Assembly (NCBI RefSeq): GCF_000266945.1
Contig: NC_018025.1
Coordinates: 496,001 to 560,000 of the forward strand
From: Desulfomonile tiedjei DSM 6799
GTDB lineage: Bacteria; Desulfobacterota; Desulfomonilia; Desulfomonilales; Desulfomonilaceae
Reading direction: 5' to 3'
Length of the DNA: 64,000 nucleotides
Shown here one piece after another: positions 25,548 through 33,258 of the stretch. The notes under the pieces were generated by a model. That model did no database searches, was not told where the DNA came from, and was given only the letters and a program-made list of their open reading frames with translations. Both the position numbers and the translations under genes were made by a program. Every line of letters starts with the position of its first letter. Positions within the stretch are counted from its first letter, which is position 1.

Positions 25548-28327
25548 TCAATCATCAGCCTCTCGAGCTGCCGCCTCAATACGTGCCGGGTTATACCCAA
25601 GAGACGAGAGGCCTCCTGTTTATTTCCTCCTGCAGTATTCAACGCTTCTACGAGGAGATTTCTCTTGAATTCCGCCACTGCGTGAACGTATGACGGCTTT
25701 GGAGGAAAATGGAACGTCCATGACTTGTTGGTCGGAACCGGAGCGTCGGTCTGGAAAGACTCGAATTCCAATTGCGGTCCGGGTGAGACGATGAGCGCCC
25801 GTTCGAGAACATTTCTCAGCTCCCTTACATTGCCCGGCCACCTGTAGGCGCAGAGCATTGCCATATCTTTATCGGAAATGAATGCTTTCTTATGGAGTTG
25901 AAGCTCTTGATCCAATTCGGCGATGATGATTTGGGCGAGCACGGGCAAGTCGTCGATCCTCTCTCGTAAAGGAGGAACCCTTATGGATAGAACGTTAAGG
26001 CGATAAAAGAGATCCACTCTGAAACGGTTTTTGGCAACTTCCTCCTCCAGGTTCCTGTTTGTAGCAGCAATCAACCGAGCACTGACCGTTACCGGTTTTT
26101 CTCCACCGACTCGAGTGAAGGATCGGCTGTCCAGAAACGTCAACAGCTTCGCCTGGAGATGGAGGGGTAACTCTCCAATCTCGTTCAGCAGCAGGGTGCC
26201 ACCTTCCGCCAATTCCAGTAGGCCTCTTTTTCTTCGGTTTGCACCGGTGAAAGCACCTTGTTCGTGACCGAAGAGTTCAGACTCTGCCAGTTCAGGAGGA
26301 ATAGCAGCACAATTGATGGCATAAAAAGGTCCGCTCGATCGCCGAGAATTATCGTGAATGAAGGAAGCCAGGTGATCTTTTCCCGCTCCACTTTCGCCGG
26401 TAAGCAAAATGATGATATCCGTTTTCGCTGCCATGCGAGCTTCAGCCAGAGTAGAACGCATGACGGTGGAACTCACTTGATCGGCAGATATCTCTTTAAA
26501 GACTCCTTTCGTTCGCTCGGTGATATTGCGGGAAATACCGCAGATACCGATTATTTCAGCATCTTGATCTCTCATAGGAGCCCGAATCTCCAAGAAGGTC
26601 ATGGGAACGCCTTTAACGGGCCGCGTGTGCTCTGTCTCGATTATCTCTCCTGCCAAAACTCGTCTGTCCAGTTGACGCAGATACTCACCGGCGCCTTGCC
26701 CGAACAGCTCTTCATCGCTCAGTTGCATGATTTCAGAGGCGGGTAACTCTAACATCCTCTCCATTGCAGGATTTACGAGGAGATATTTCAAGTTTTGATC
26801 CTTGATGAAGATACAATCCCTGGCAGTCTCAAAGATTGCTCTGAAACGCTCTTCACTGGATTTGAGCGCTTCTTGGACCCTGGTACGCTCCGCTATTTGA
26901 TCTAACAGCTCTCTGTTTGCGGCCGCCAGCTCCTCCGTACGTTCCGCCACACGAAGTTCGAGTTTATCGCGTGCCTTTTGCAGTTCCCCCTGAATCATCT
27001 TTTGTTCGCTTATATCGACAATTACAGCTACTGCGGCAGCAACGCTTCTATCGAGACTCACCACAGGTGTACAGGTGAGATCGCCCCAGAAAACAGACCC
27101 GTCCTTCCGAACGTAACGTTTTTCCAGTCGGTAGAAATCCAACTCACCGCTGACCACGGCTTGCAGTCTTTCTCGGGACAGCTCGACATCATCCGGGTGA
27201 GTGACATCCAGGTGCGTAAGATTTCTTGCTTCTTCGGGAGTGTACCCGAACATTGGTTCAAAGGCTTCATTCACGTGCGTGAATCGACCGGTGTCATCGG
27301 TGAGGGTGACGGACTGAGCCAAGTTGTCCAATGTTGCGCGAAATCGCGCCTCGTTTTCTCTTAGTGACTCCTCCATCCTTTTGCGATCCGTTATATCGGC
27401 TATCACTCCCACGGTTGCCCCTAAATGGCGATCAAGGCCATGGACCGGAGTAACGCCAAGATCTCCCCAAAACGTAGACCCATCCTTCCGAACATATTGC
27501 TTCTCCATCCGGTAGAAGTCCAGATCACCTCTTACCAAAGCTGACAGCTTCTCCTTTGAGACTTCAATGGAGTCAGGGTGAGTTACGTCGAGGTTGGTCA
27601 GGCTAAGGGCCTCTTCTGCAGTGTACCCGAACATTTTCTCCCAGGCTGCATTCACTTGCGTAAAATGCCCTTTGTCGTCCGTCAGTACTATTGCGTACGC
27701 TGCATTATCGAGAGTCGCCCTGAAGCGAGCCTCACTTTCAATGAATGCCTTTTCCATTCGGTTCATGTCCGAAAGATCTCGGACGATTTTCAAGCGAGCT
27801 TTTTTGCCGTCCAGCCAATCAACATCAAACTCTTGCACAGCCACTCTCATGCCTGCCAGCAGAAGTTGATATTCTCTCTCGTCCAGGTTTCTTTTGTCCA
27901 AAAACTCCGTCAAATCAGTCCGGGCTGATGTTTCGAGTGGCAGGCTTGCAGAACTGTCACTGCTAATCTTTTCGCTTTCGTAGTACATCGTTTCCGCATC
28001 ATGATTAGCGAACAGTATCCGGCCGTCATCCTGATCGATGACCCACACGGCAGCATTTAAGTGTTCCAGGACAGTCAACAAGGACTGGCAGGTTAAATTA
28101 GCATTTCGAGTATCGATATTTGGAATTTCCATTTTCTGTTTTTCTCGTTCACATCTCATTGTTTCGGCCATGAGGATAATCCGGCCGCTTGTCTCTTTGA
28201 TCGCATAATGTCGAGCTTTTGATCTGCCCTTTAGATCGACTACCCGATCCGACGGATTTGGCACGGCCTCAAGAGAATTGCCCCAGTCTATCAAACAATG
28301 ATCGTCTATTGAATGGTTCTCGCCCAA
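25535..28327 (-). CDS. PAS-containing sigma-54-dependent transcriptional activator
   Basis: The protein of up to 930 residues has four PAS-like segments (about 85-190, 200-310, 325-435 and 495-610). A coiled coil (about 440-490) precedes the last PAS. A sigma-54 AAA+ domain follows (about 615-850), with Walker A GESGAGKD, the sigma-54 loop GAFTGA (about 692) and a Walker B-like GGTLLLNEIGEL. A Fis-type helix-turn-helix ends it, with GGNKQEASRLLGITRHVLRR. Walker B has Asn where Asp is usual. PAS 2 and 3 are near-duplicates. There is no receiver, so it senses a ligand or cofactor directly. The far start at 28327 is TTG without a ribosome-binding site; ATGs at 28171, 28159 and 28132 are equally possible. 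It very probably activates the adjacent operon. Confidence 0.9.
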   Translation of the reverse strand: MGENHSIDDHCLIDWGNSLEAVPNPSDRVVDLKGRSKARHYAIKETSGRIILMAETMRCEREKQKMEIPNIDTRNANLTCQSLLTVLEHLNAAVWVIDQDDGRILFANHDAETMYYESEKISSDSSASLPLETSARTDLTEFLDKRNLDEREYQLLLAGMRVAVQEFDVDWLDGKKARLKIVRDLSDMNRMEKAFIESEARFRATLDNAAYAIVLTDDKGHFTQVNAAWEKMFGYTAEEALSLTNLDVTHPDSIEVSKEKLSALVRGDLDFYRMEKQYVRKDGSTFWGDLGVTPVHGLDRHLGATVGVIADITDRKRMEESLRENEARFRATLDNLAQSVTLTDDTGRFTHVNEAFEPMFGYTPEEARNLTHLDVTHPDDVELSRERLQAVVSGELDFYRLEKRYVRKDGSVFWGDLTCTPVVSLDRSVAAAVAVIVDISEQKMIQGELQKARDKLELRVAERTEELAAANRELLDQIAERTRVQEALKSSEERFRAIFETARDCIFIKDQNLKYLLVNPAMERMLELPASEIMQLSDEELFGQGAGEYLRQLDRRVLAGEIIETEHTRPVKGVPMTFLEIRAPMRDQDAEIIGICGISRNITERTKGVFKEISADQVSSTVMRSTLAEARMAAKTDIIILLTGESGAGKDHLASFIHDNSRRSSGPFYAINCAAIPPELAESELFGHEQGAFTGANRRKRGLLELAEGGTLLLNEIGELPLHLQAKLLTFLDSRSFTRVGGEKPVTVSARLIAATNRNLEEEVAKNRFRVDLFYRLNVLSIRVPPLRERIDDLPVLAQIIIAELDQELQLHKKAFISDKDMAMLCAYRWPGNVRELRNVLERALIVSPGPQLEFESFQTDAPVPTNKSWTFHFPPKPSYVHAVAEFKRNLLVEALNTAGGNKQEASRLLGITRHVLRRQLERLMIDVSK

Positions 28328-28895
28328 TTGTGAAGAATCATACTCTCATAGCCGTTTTGGTCGTATTCCACCGGTTGTCTCATGCTCAATTTTCAAATGC
28401 AACATGAGATGAATCTTCCCAAAAAGGTAATCGTTCAGTTACGTGTGGACACTAGGGATTCTGCGCCCTGGAAGGGCGAACCAACAGTAGCCACGGGTAT
28501 AACCCGTGGACAGGGCCATGTCCGTAAACATGGTTCAACGACCCTGAAAGGGTCGACCAAACAGGCAATGATTCCCAAATGTCATTGGTGGACCCCTTTT
28601 AGGGTCCTGAAGACAAAGGTTTTGCAGTAACGCTTCCGTGGTTTGCACCCACGGCTACTGTTGGGTAGCCCTTCCAGGGCTGAAGCAACCTCTCTCCTGC
28701 GTAACTGAATGGTTACCAAAAAAGGTTTTTGGAATATTCCCCGGATCTTGAGAATTATTTTTCTTAATGAAATGCCATGACTATATTAATGGAGATAAAC
28801 GCCGAATGTGTGGAGCACAATGATAAGACAAATCGATCGTGCGCAGATCCACAGATTCTCTGAACATTGAGTGCGAGCACGTGGAGGAATGAACC
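28328..28895. other. intergenic region with a large palindromic repeat
   Basis: Its central part is a 216-base nested palindrome (separate entry). The rest is AT-rich and holds the ribosome-binding site (GGAGGAA) of the VOC gene. No coding frame in it is convincing. Confidence 0.5.
28465..28680. repeat. 216-bp nested palindromic element
   Basis: Outer arms GCCCTGGAAGGGC (28465-28477) and GCCCTTCCAGGGC (28668-28680) are exact complements. Just inside, CCAACAGTAGCCACGGG (28481-28497) pairs at 15 of 17 positions with 28651-28664 and its flanks. Internal hairpins CGACCCTGAAAGGGTCG and GGACCCCTTTTAGGGTCC follow. The build is that of REP/BIME-like multicopy elements. Confidence 0.75.
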
Positions 28896-29258
28896 ATGAA
28901 AGGTCACATTTGCCACATAGAAATTCCGGCAGATAACCTCGGAACACTGCAGAAATTTTATAGCGGTGTTTTTGAATGGGATTTCGAGAAAATGCCGGGA
29001 GACATGGAGTATTACGGGATCGACCACGGAGACGAAAAACCCATGGCCGGCATGATGTCACGCCAGGATCCCGGACATACACCCACTTTCTACATTTGCG
29101 TGGAATCGGTTGAAGCCTCTCTCGACAGAGCCAAAGAGGAAGGAGCAACCATAATTGTTCCCAGGACGGCAGTCAAAGGCATGGGTTGGTATGCCGTTGC
29201 TCTTGATCCTCAGAAAAACCTCTTCGGGTTATGGCAGGCAGACGAAAGCGCAGCTTAG
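28896..29258 (+). CDS. VOC superfamily (glyoxalase/dioxygenase-fold) protein
   Basis: The 120-residue single-domain protein has two beta-alpha-beta-beta-beta modules: ICHIEIPADNLGTLQKFYSG near residues 5-24 and TFYICVESVEASLDRAKEEG near 67-86. The end is VALDPQKNLFGLWQ. The first-strand histidine H7 is a possible metal ligand. Small members of this family include lyases, isomerases and antibiotic-binding proteins, and no specific reaction can be named. The ATG at 28896 has a strong GGAGGAATGAACC ribosome-binding site. It is monocistronic and followed by a 93-base cruciform. Confidence 0.85.
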   Translation: MKGHICHIEIPADNLGTLQKFYSGVFEWDFEKMPGDMEYYGIDHGDEKPMAGMMSRQDPGHTPTFYICVESVEASLDRAKEEGATIIVPRTAVKGMGWYAVALDPQKNLFGLWQADESAA

Positions 29259-29283
29259 CGGCTCGACAGACGCAGATCGTCTG

Positions 29284-29376
29284 ATACCTACTCGCTTTCA
29301 AGCAGCAAATACTGGGGAAACCCTTCTTGTAAGAAGTGTTTCCCCAAGTATTACTTCTTTGAAAGCGAGTAGGTAT
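29284..29376. repeat. 93-base cruciform/hairpin element after the VOC gene
   Basis: The perfect 18-base outer arms (29284-29301, ATACCTACTCGCTTTCAA, with 29359-29376) enclose an inner stem. The inner stem is built on GGGGAAAC/GTTTCCCC and CTTCTTGTAAGAAG. The inner stem belongs to the GGGGAACCTTCT hairpin family seen at 42381 and 44171. A transcription terminator or a multicopy element is possible. Confidence 0.6.
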
Positions 29377-29766
29377 GAGTAGATTGTCGGCGCCGGTCCT
29401 CAACAAAGCGTCTACCCAATGGTGTTCATCTACGCCGTCAAATCGTTTCGCATGCGTCGAGATAGCCGCCACGGCACATGCAACTGGATCCGATAGGGCA
29501 ACAGCCAAATACCTCATCCTTTGCGCATCTCTCACAGCGATAATAATTTACTGGGCAACTCATATTAAATGATTTCAAGGGCTTTCTTGATTTTTCATGC
29601 GGGCTTGATTCCTGATTCACGGTAATTCTCCTTGTGTCGCTTTACCAATAGGATGCCGATCCGTCCGGGAAAGTTTCGTACCAAAATGTATCGGATCGGG
29701 AGATGGTTTCAGGCATCCTTAATACTATTTTTGCATTCAAGATGTTTACTGCACTGATCTGGCTCC

Positions 29767-29825
29767 GCAGGTCAGTGGCACCCCCGTACCGAGACCGACA
29801 GCGGCTTTGGGTGCCGCGGACCTGC
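29767..29825. repeat. GC-rich imperfect hairpin
   Basis: GCAGGTC-3-GGCACCC (29767-29783) pairs with GGGTGCC-3-GACCTGC (29809-29825). The adjacent segment at 29817-29839 is nearly the complement of a palindrome at 42243-42267 (CACGGACCT/AGGTCCGTG), so the two spots share a repeat. Confidence 0.5.
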
Positions 29826-29907
29826 CCTGCAGATCCGTGCTTCCGCCTCAGTAAGAACTATCTTGATTGCAAATCCGTATAAGTTTAAAAAAACTAGTGA
29901 TACCGGC

Positions 29908-30285
29908 TCAGTTCTCCAGCAATTCCTGTACTGCTTCGAGTAACTCCGAAGTGCTTACCGGTTTGGTAAATGTCCGGCATGCTCCGAGGCGATCCGCGAT
30001 CTGCAGACACACGGAACCCGAAGTTGCAAGTCCTCCGCCTGAAATGGCTATAATTTTGGCATCAGCAAAATCTCGTCTCAGCTCTCTTATTACCTCTATG
30101 CCTTCTTTCTCAGGCATTACCACATCTGTGATGATCAGGTCCGTAGGATTCTCGCGATACAGCCTCATTCCAATTTTGCCATCTCTGGCTTCAACAGTAT
30201 CGTAACCGTGCTTCTTGAGAAGTCGGCTGTAAAGTTCGAGGATATTGGGATCATCGTCAATTATCAATATTCTTGGTTGCACCAT
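29908..30285 (-). CDS. single-domain response regulator (CheY-like receiver)
   Basis: The 125-residue receiver has the acidic pocket ILIIDDDPN near residues 5-13, the phospho-acceptor Asp in LIITDVVMPEKEG near 54 and the conserved Lys in FTKPVS. A variant IAISGGG replaces the usual Ser/Thr loop context. No output domain is attached. The ATG at 30285 is preferred, since AGGGGC lies about seven bases upstream; an ATG at 30324 adds 13 residues. It lies downstream of the hybrid kinase cluster and is probably a diffusible relay partner of it. Confidence 0.9.
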   Translation of the reverse strand: MVQPRILIIDDDPNILELYSRLLKKHGYDTVEARDGKIGMRLYRENPTDLIITDVVMPEKEGIEVIRELRRDFADAKIIAISGGGLATSGSVCLQIADRLGACRTFTKPVSTSELLEAVQELLEN

Positions 30286-30377
30286 CCCATGCCCCTGTTC
30301 AAAAAAGTTGCATATACATAGCATGTTCTTCTTGCGATGTGGGTGATGTTCTTCATCTGTTCAAATAGTTTCGAGCA

Positions 30378-32207
30378 TCATGGATTGGCGTCCCCCTTTT
30401 TCTTCAAGGGAATACAGCCATGATCGGCCAAATGTCTCTTGACGAGTTTCACCACGTCAGCTTTTCCATAAGCTGAAGCTTCCACAAGAGCTCTATAAAG
30501 TGATGGAAGATCCTCTTTCAGGTCTGCAGCACTGTACCTGGACAGCAGAATTTGGGCGACATCTGCATGTCCTGCGCGAATGGCTTCAATGAGCGCCGAA
30601 TCACCCGCATTATTATGACGCGTCACATCAGCTCCTTCGTCCACTAAGAGTTGAACCACTTCGGGGTATTTGAAAAATGCAGCTTCCATGAGCGCCGTAT
30701 TGCCTTTGTTGTCGCTCCCATCCAGTCGTGCTCCAGAGTTTATCAATCCTTTGACACGTTTCAGATCTCCGGATCGAGAGGCCACAATTAACTCTTTGTC
30801 CAATCGCGATGGGGCAGGTGAAGGCTCGGCTTCATGCCTGTTTACTCCGTAAGTATGTGAATCCATGCGCAAAAGTACGAGATTGTTCCGACCTCCGCCT
30901 TGAGCCTGTTTGATGGCCTTTTCGGTGATCGAAATCACATGTTCCACGTGTACAAGGCTGGACGGAAATCCCCAGGTTATACCGAGGCACGCGGTGACAG
31001 GAAGCATTGTGTCATCTGCAGAGACAACTGCCGATTCGAGACGCGACTGAACCTTTCTTGCCAGTTCCAGTACCTGCGATTCCTGATATCCGGGAAGGAC
31101 CAGCAAGAGTTTATCACTGTCGTAGCGCCCGAAAGCATCATTGGGTTTCACATACGACTGAACGATGCTTGCCACTTCTTTTCCAGCCAGGTCGGCAATG
31201 AGCTGTCCGAAATCGTCTCTCAAGGCTGCATAAGAGTCCAACTGAATCATCATTGCGCTTAATGGGGTTCTATTCTGTATGGATTGCAGCAATTCTTTCT
31301 TCAGAGATACAAGAATCCCTTCTCGTCCCAGGAGGTCTGAGGGAATGTCGTCCTGCTCGGACGCTGCCGCATGAGCGCCTGCAAGACGATCCAACGTGCG
31401 AAAACCTTCTCGAATCCGAATTCTCAGCTCGTTGGGCTGGAACGGTTTTAGCATGTAGTCGTCAGCGCCTGCATCCAAACCTTCTATGATATCGTCAGTC
31501 TTTTCCCTTCCCGTCAGGAGGATCACGTAAATGTAGTCGCTTTTTATTCTTTTGCGCAGCTCACGACAGACCTCAACTCCTTGAAGCCCGGGCATCATCC
31601 AATCGAGAATTGCCAATCTCGGTGGATCGGCGCTTGATAAAATTCTCAAAGCAGACTTCCCGTCAGGAGTGACGATGGGATCGTGTCCCCATTTCATGAG
31701 TGTTGCTTGTAGCATTCTCAGTGAAACGGGATCATCGTCGGAGATCAAAATTTTCCATGACTGCAATTTGCCCGATACAGAGGTAAGAACTCCGCAAACA
31801 GTCTTGATCCCCGATTCCAGGCGCTGGAAGGCTTCTTCGGCTCCAGAGAGATTCTGCGTCTGCCCCATGGTTTCCAATTCACGCACGACTCTCAGTAATT
31901 TCTCCGCACCGAGATTAGCCACGGAACTTTTCAATGCCTGCGCTGCAGAAGCCAGTTGCACAGGATTCTTGTGCTGCAAGGCATTGCGGACGGCAGCCAC
32001 CAGTTCGGAAACATAACTGAGGAAAAGCCCGGCGACCTCCCTCGCGAGGTCGTAATCGCCGAACATCTTTGCGATTAATGCCTGCTTGTCAAATTCAGCC
32101 ACAGGACCTGACGCACTTGTTTCAATGCCAGAAGTATCCGTATCAGGAACAAGCCTCTCAATGGCAGTCAGAACGTGCTCGGATCGTGATGATTGGAATG
32201 AACCCAT
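30378..32207 (-). CDS. degenerate HPt - receiver - degenerate GGDEF - ankyrin fusion protein
   Basis: The 609-residue protein has an unusual order. An HPt-like helical domain (about 40-125) has its phosphorylatable His replaced by Gln90 in AQALKSSVANLGA. A full receiver (151-275) keeps DDD near 157-159, D202 and K254. A GGDEF-fold domain (about 315-447) has the signature position reading DSDKL (363-367), so cyclase activity is not expected. Two to four ankyrin-like repeats (about 470-595) show GNTALMEAA and GDSALIEAI. It is preceded by AGGAGTT five bases before the ATG at 32207. It probably acts as a phosphorylation-controlled protein-binding output of the neighbouring kinase. No other member of this exact order is known to me. 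Confidence 0.85.
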   Translation of the reverse strand: MGSFQSSRSEHVLTAIERLVPDTDTSGIETSASGPVAEFDKQALIAKMFGDYDLAREVAGLFLSYVSELVAAVRNALQHKNPVQLASAAQALKSSVANLGAEKLLRVVRELETMGQTQNLSGAEEAFQRLESGIKTVCGVLTSVSGKLQSWKILISDDDPVSLRMLQATLMKWGHDPIVTPDGKSALRILSSADPPRLAILDWMMPGLQGVEVCRELRKRIKSDYIYVILLTGREKTDDIIEGLDAGADDYMLKPFQPNELRIRIREGFRTLDRLAGAHAAASEQDDIPSDLLGREGILVSLKKELLQSIQNRTPLSAMMIQLDSYAALRDDFGQLIADLAGKEVASIVQSYVKPNDAFGRYDSDKLLLVLPGYQESQVLELARKVQSRLESAVVSADDTMLPVTACLGITWGFPSSLVHVEHVISITEKAIKQAQGGGRNNLVLLRMDSHTYGVNRHEAEPSPAPSRLDKELIVASRSGDLKRVKGLINSGARLDGSDNKGNTALMEAAFFKYPEVVQLLVDEGADVTRHNNAGDSALIEAIRAGHADVAQILLSRYSAADLKEDLPSLYRALVEASAYGKADVVKLVKRHLADHGCIPLKKKGDANP

Positions 32208-32349
32208 AGGAACTCCTAAGAATCCACGAAGAGTGTTGCGACCATATGGTCGGGTCGGAAAAAATCAACCCTTTCTGCCCAAAAGGACTTGCACGACACT
32301 GTATTTTCAATGGCATGATTTGCCGAGTTGACGATAACAAAACTGTTTC

Positions 32350-33258
32350 TCAAATGCATAGCTCCACTCGATTGCGCCCGCAATTCTTGGCGTGGTAAAG
32401 AGCTTCGTCAGCCTTTTTCAACATCTGATCCATGTTCTTCACTGATGTTCCAGGAGCCGAGGTCACGCCCAAGCTTAAGGTACAGGAAATTTCCCCCGCG
32501 GATGTTACTATCGGTTTATCTGCTATACAAGACCGTATTCGTTCCGCGGCATTCCGTGCTTCTTGTTCGTCGCAACCCGGTAAGATAATGACAAACTCTT
32601 CGCCTCCATAACGGCCCACAGAATCGTACATGCGCAGCGAAGAAGCAATCCTTTTAGCCAACTCTTTAAGCACGGCGTCTCCCGCCAAATGCCCATATCC
32701 ATCGTTTATATGCTTAAAATGATCTATGTCAGCCAATATTACGGACAACTTAGTGGATTCACGACGAGATCTCTCCAGTTCACTATGAAGGGCCTGGAAG
32801 ATCGCCGTGCGGTTGAAAAGACTTGTGAGGCTGTCGTGTGACGCTTGAAAACGTGATTTTTCGAGTGCGAGAGTAAGCTCCTCGTGGAGTTGCACAATGC
32901 GTGCACCTGTTCTGATCCGGACCTTCAGTTCGTTAGGGTTGAAGGGTTTGGTTATGTAATCGTCCGCTCCTGCTTCAAGGCCTTCGATAACTTCGTCTTG
33001 TCTACTTTTCGAAGTCAGGAGAATGAGGTACTTGTACGGTTGCTGCTCGAGTTTCCTGATCTCGCGACAAATGTTGACTCCATCTATTCCCGGCATCATC
33101 CAATCGAGAATGATGAGTCTGGGAGCATTTTCTGCGGAAAGTAACCGCCAGGCGCACGAGCCGTCGGCGCAGACTATCACCTCGTGACCCCATTTTTGCA
33201 GTTGAGCTTCCAGGAGTCGTCTTGTAACGGGATCGTCGTCTGCAACAAGTACTCTCAT
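32350..33258 (-). CDS. receiver-GGDEF diguanylate cyclase response regulator
   Basis: The 302-residue protein has a receiver (1-125; D52 in LDWMMPGIDG, K104 in TKPF) and a GGDEF domain (about 135-300) that makes c-di-GMP from GTP. The active-site loop is GGEEF at 218-222. The inhibitory I-site R-x2-D (RMYD, 209-212) lies exactly five residues before it, so product feedback is expected. Its ATG overlaps the stop of the hybrid kinase gene (ATGA-type overlap). Translational coupling and functional pairing are therefore likely. The receiver resembles that of the 609-residue fusion, including the WMMPG motif. Confidence 0.93.
   Translation of the reverse strand: MRVLVADDDPVTRRLLEAQLQKWGHEVIVCADGSCAWRLLSAENAPRLIILDWMMPGIDGVNICREIRKLEQQPYKYLILLTSKSRQDEVIEGLEAGADDYITKPFNPNELKVRIRTGARIVQLHEELTLALEKSRFQASHDSLTSLFNRTAIFQALHSELERSRRESTKLSVILADIDHFKHINDGYGHLAGDAVLKELAKRIASSLRMYDSVGRYGGEEFVIILPGCDEQEARNAAERIRSCIADKPIVTSAGEISCTLSLGVTSAPGTSVKNMDQMLKKADEALYHAKNCGRNRVELCI

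Larger units (their letters stand above)
29259..29907. other. intergenic region with two structured palindromes
   Basis: About 650 bases hold a 93-base inverted repeat at 29284-29376 and a second stem at 29767-29825, each listed separately. Between them I see no gene; the short frames lack ribosome-binding sites and family resemblance. Confidence 0.5.

Noticed and set aside
28465-28680. Palindromic repeats considered as a CRISPR array
   Set aside because: The repeats are inverted rather than direct, spacing is irregular and no cas genes are present.
30378-32207. Call of active diguanylate cyclase for the ankyrin fusion
   Set aside because: The GGDEF position reads DSDKL, so the metal and substrate residues needed for catalysis are absent.
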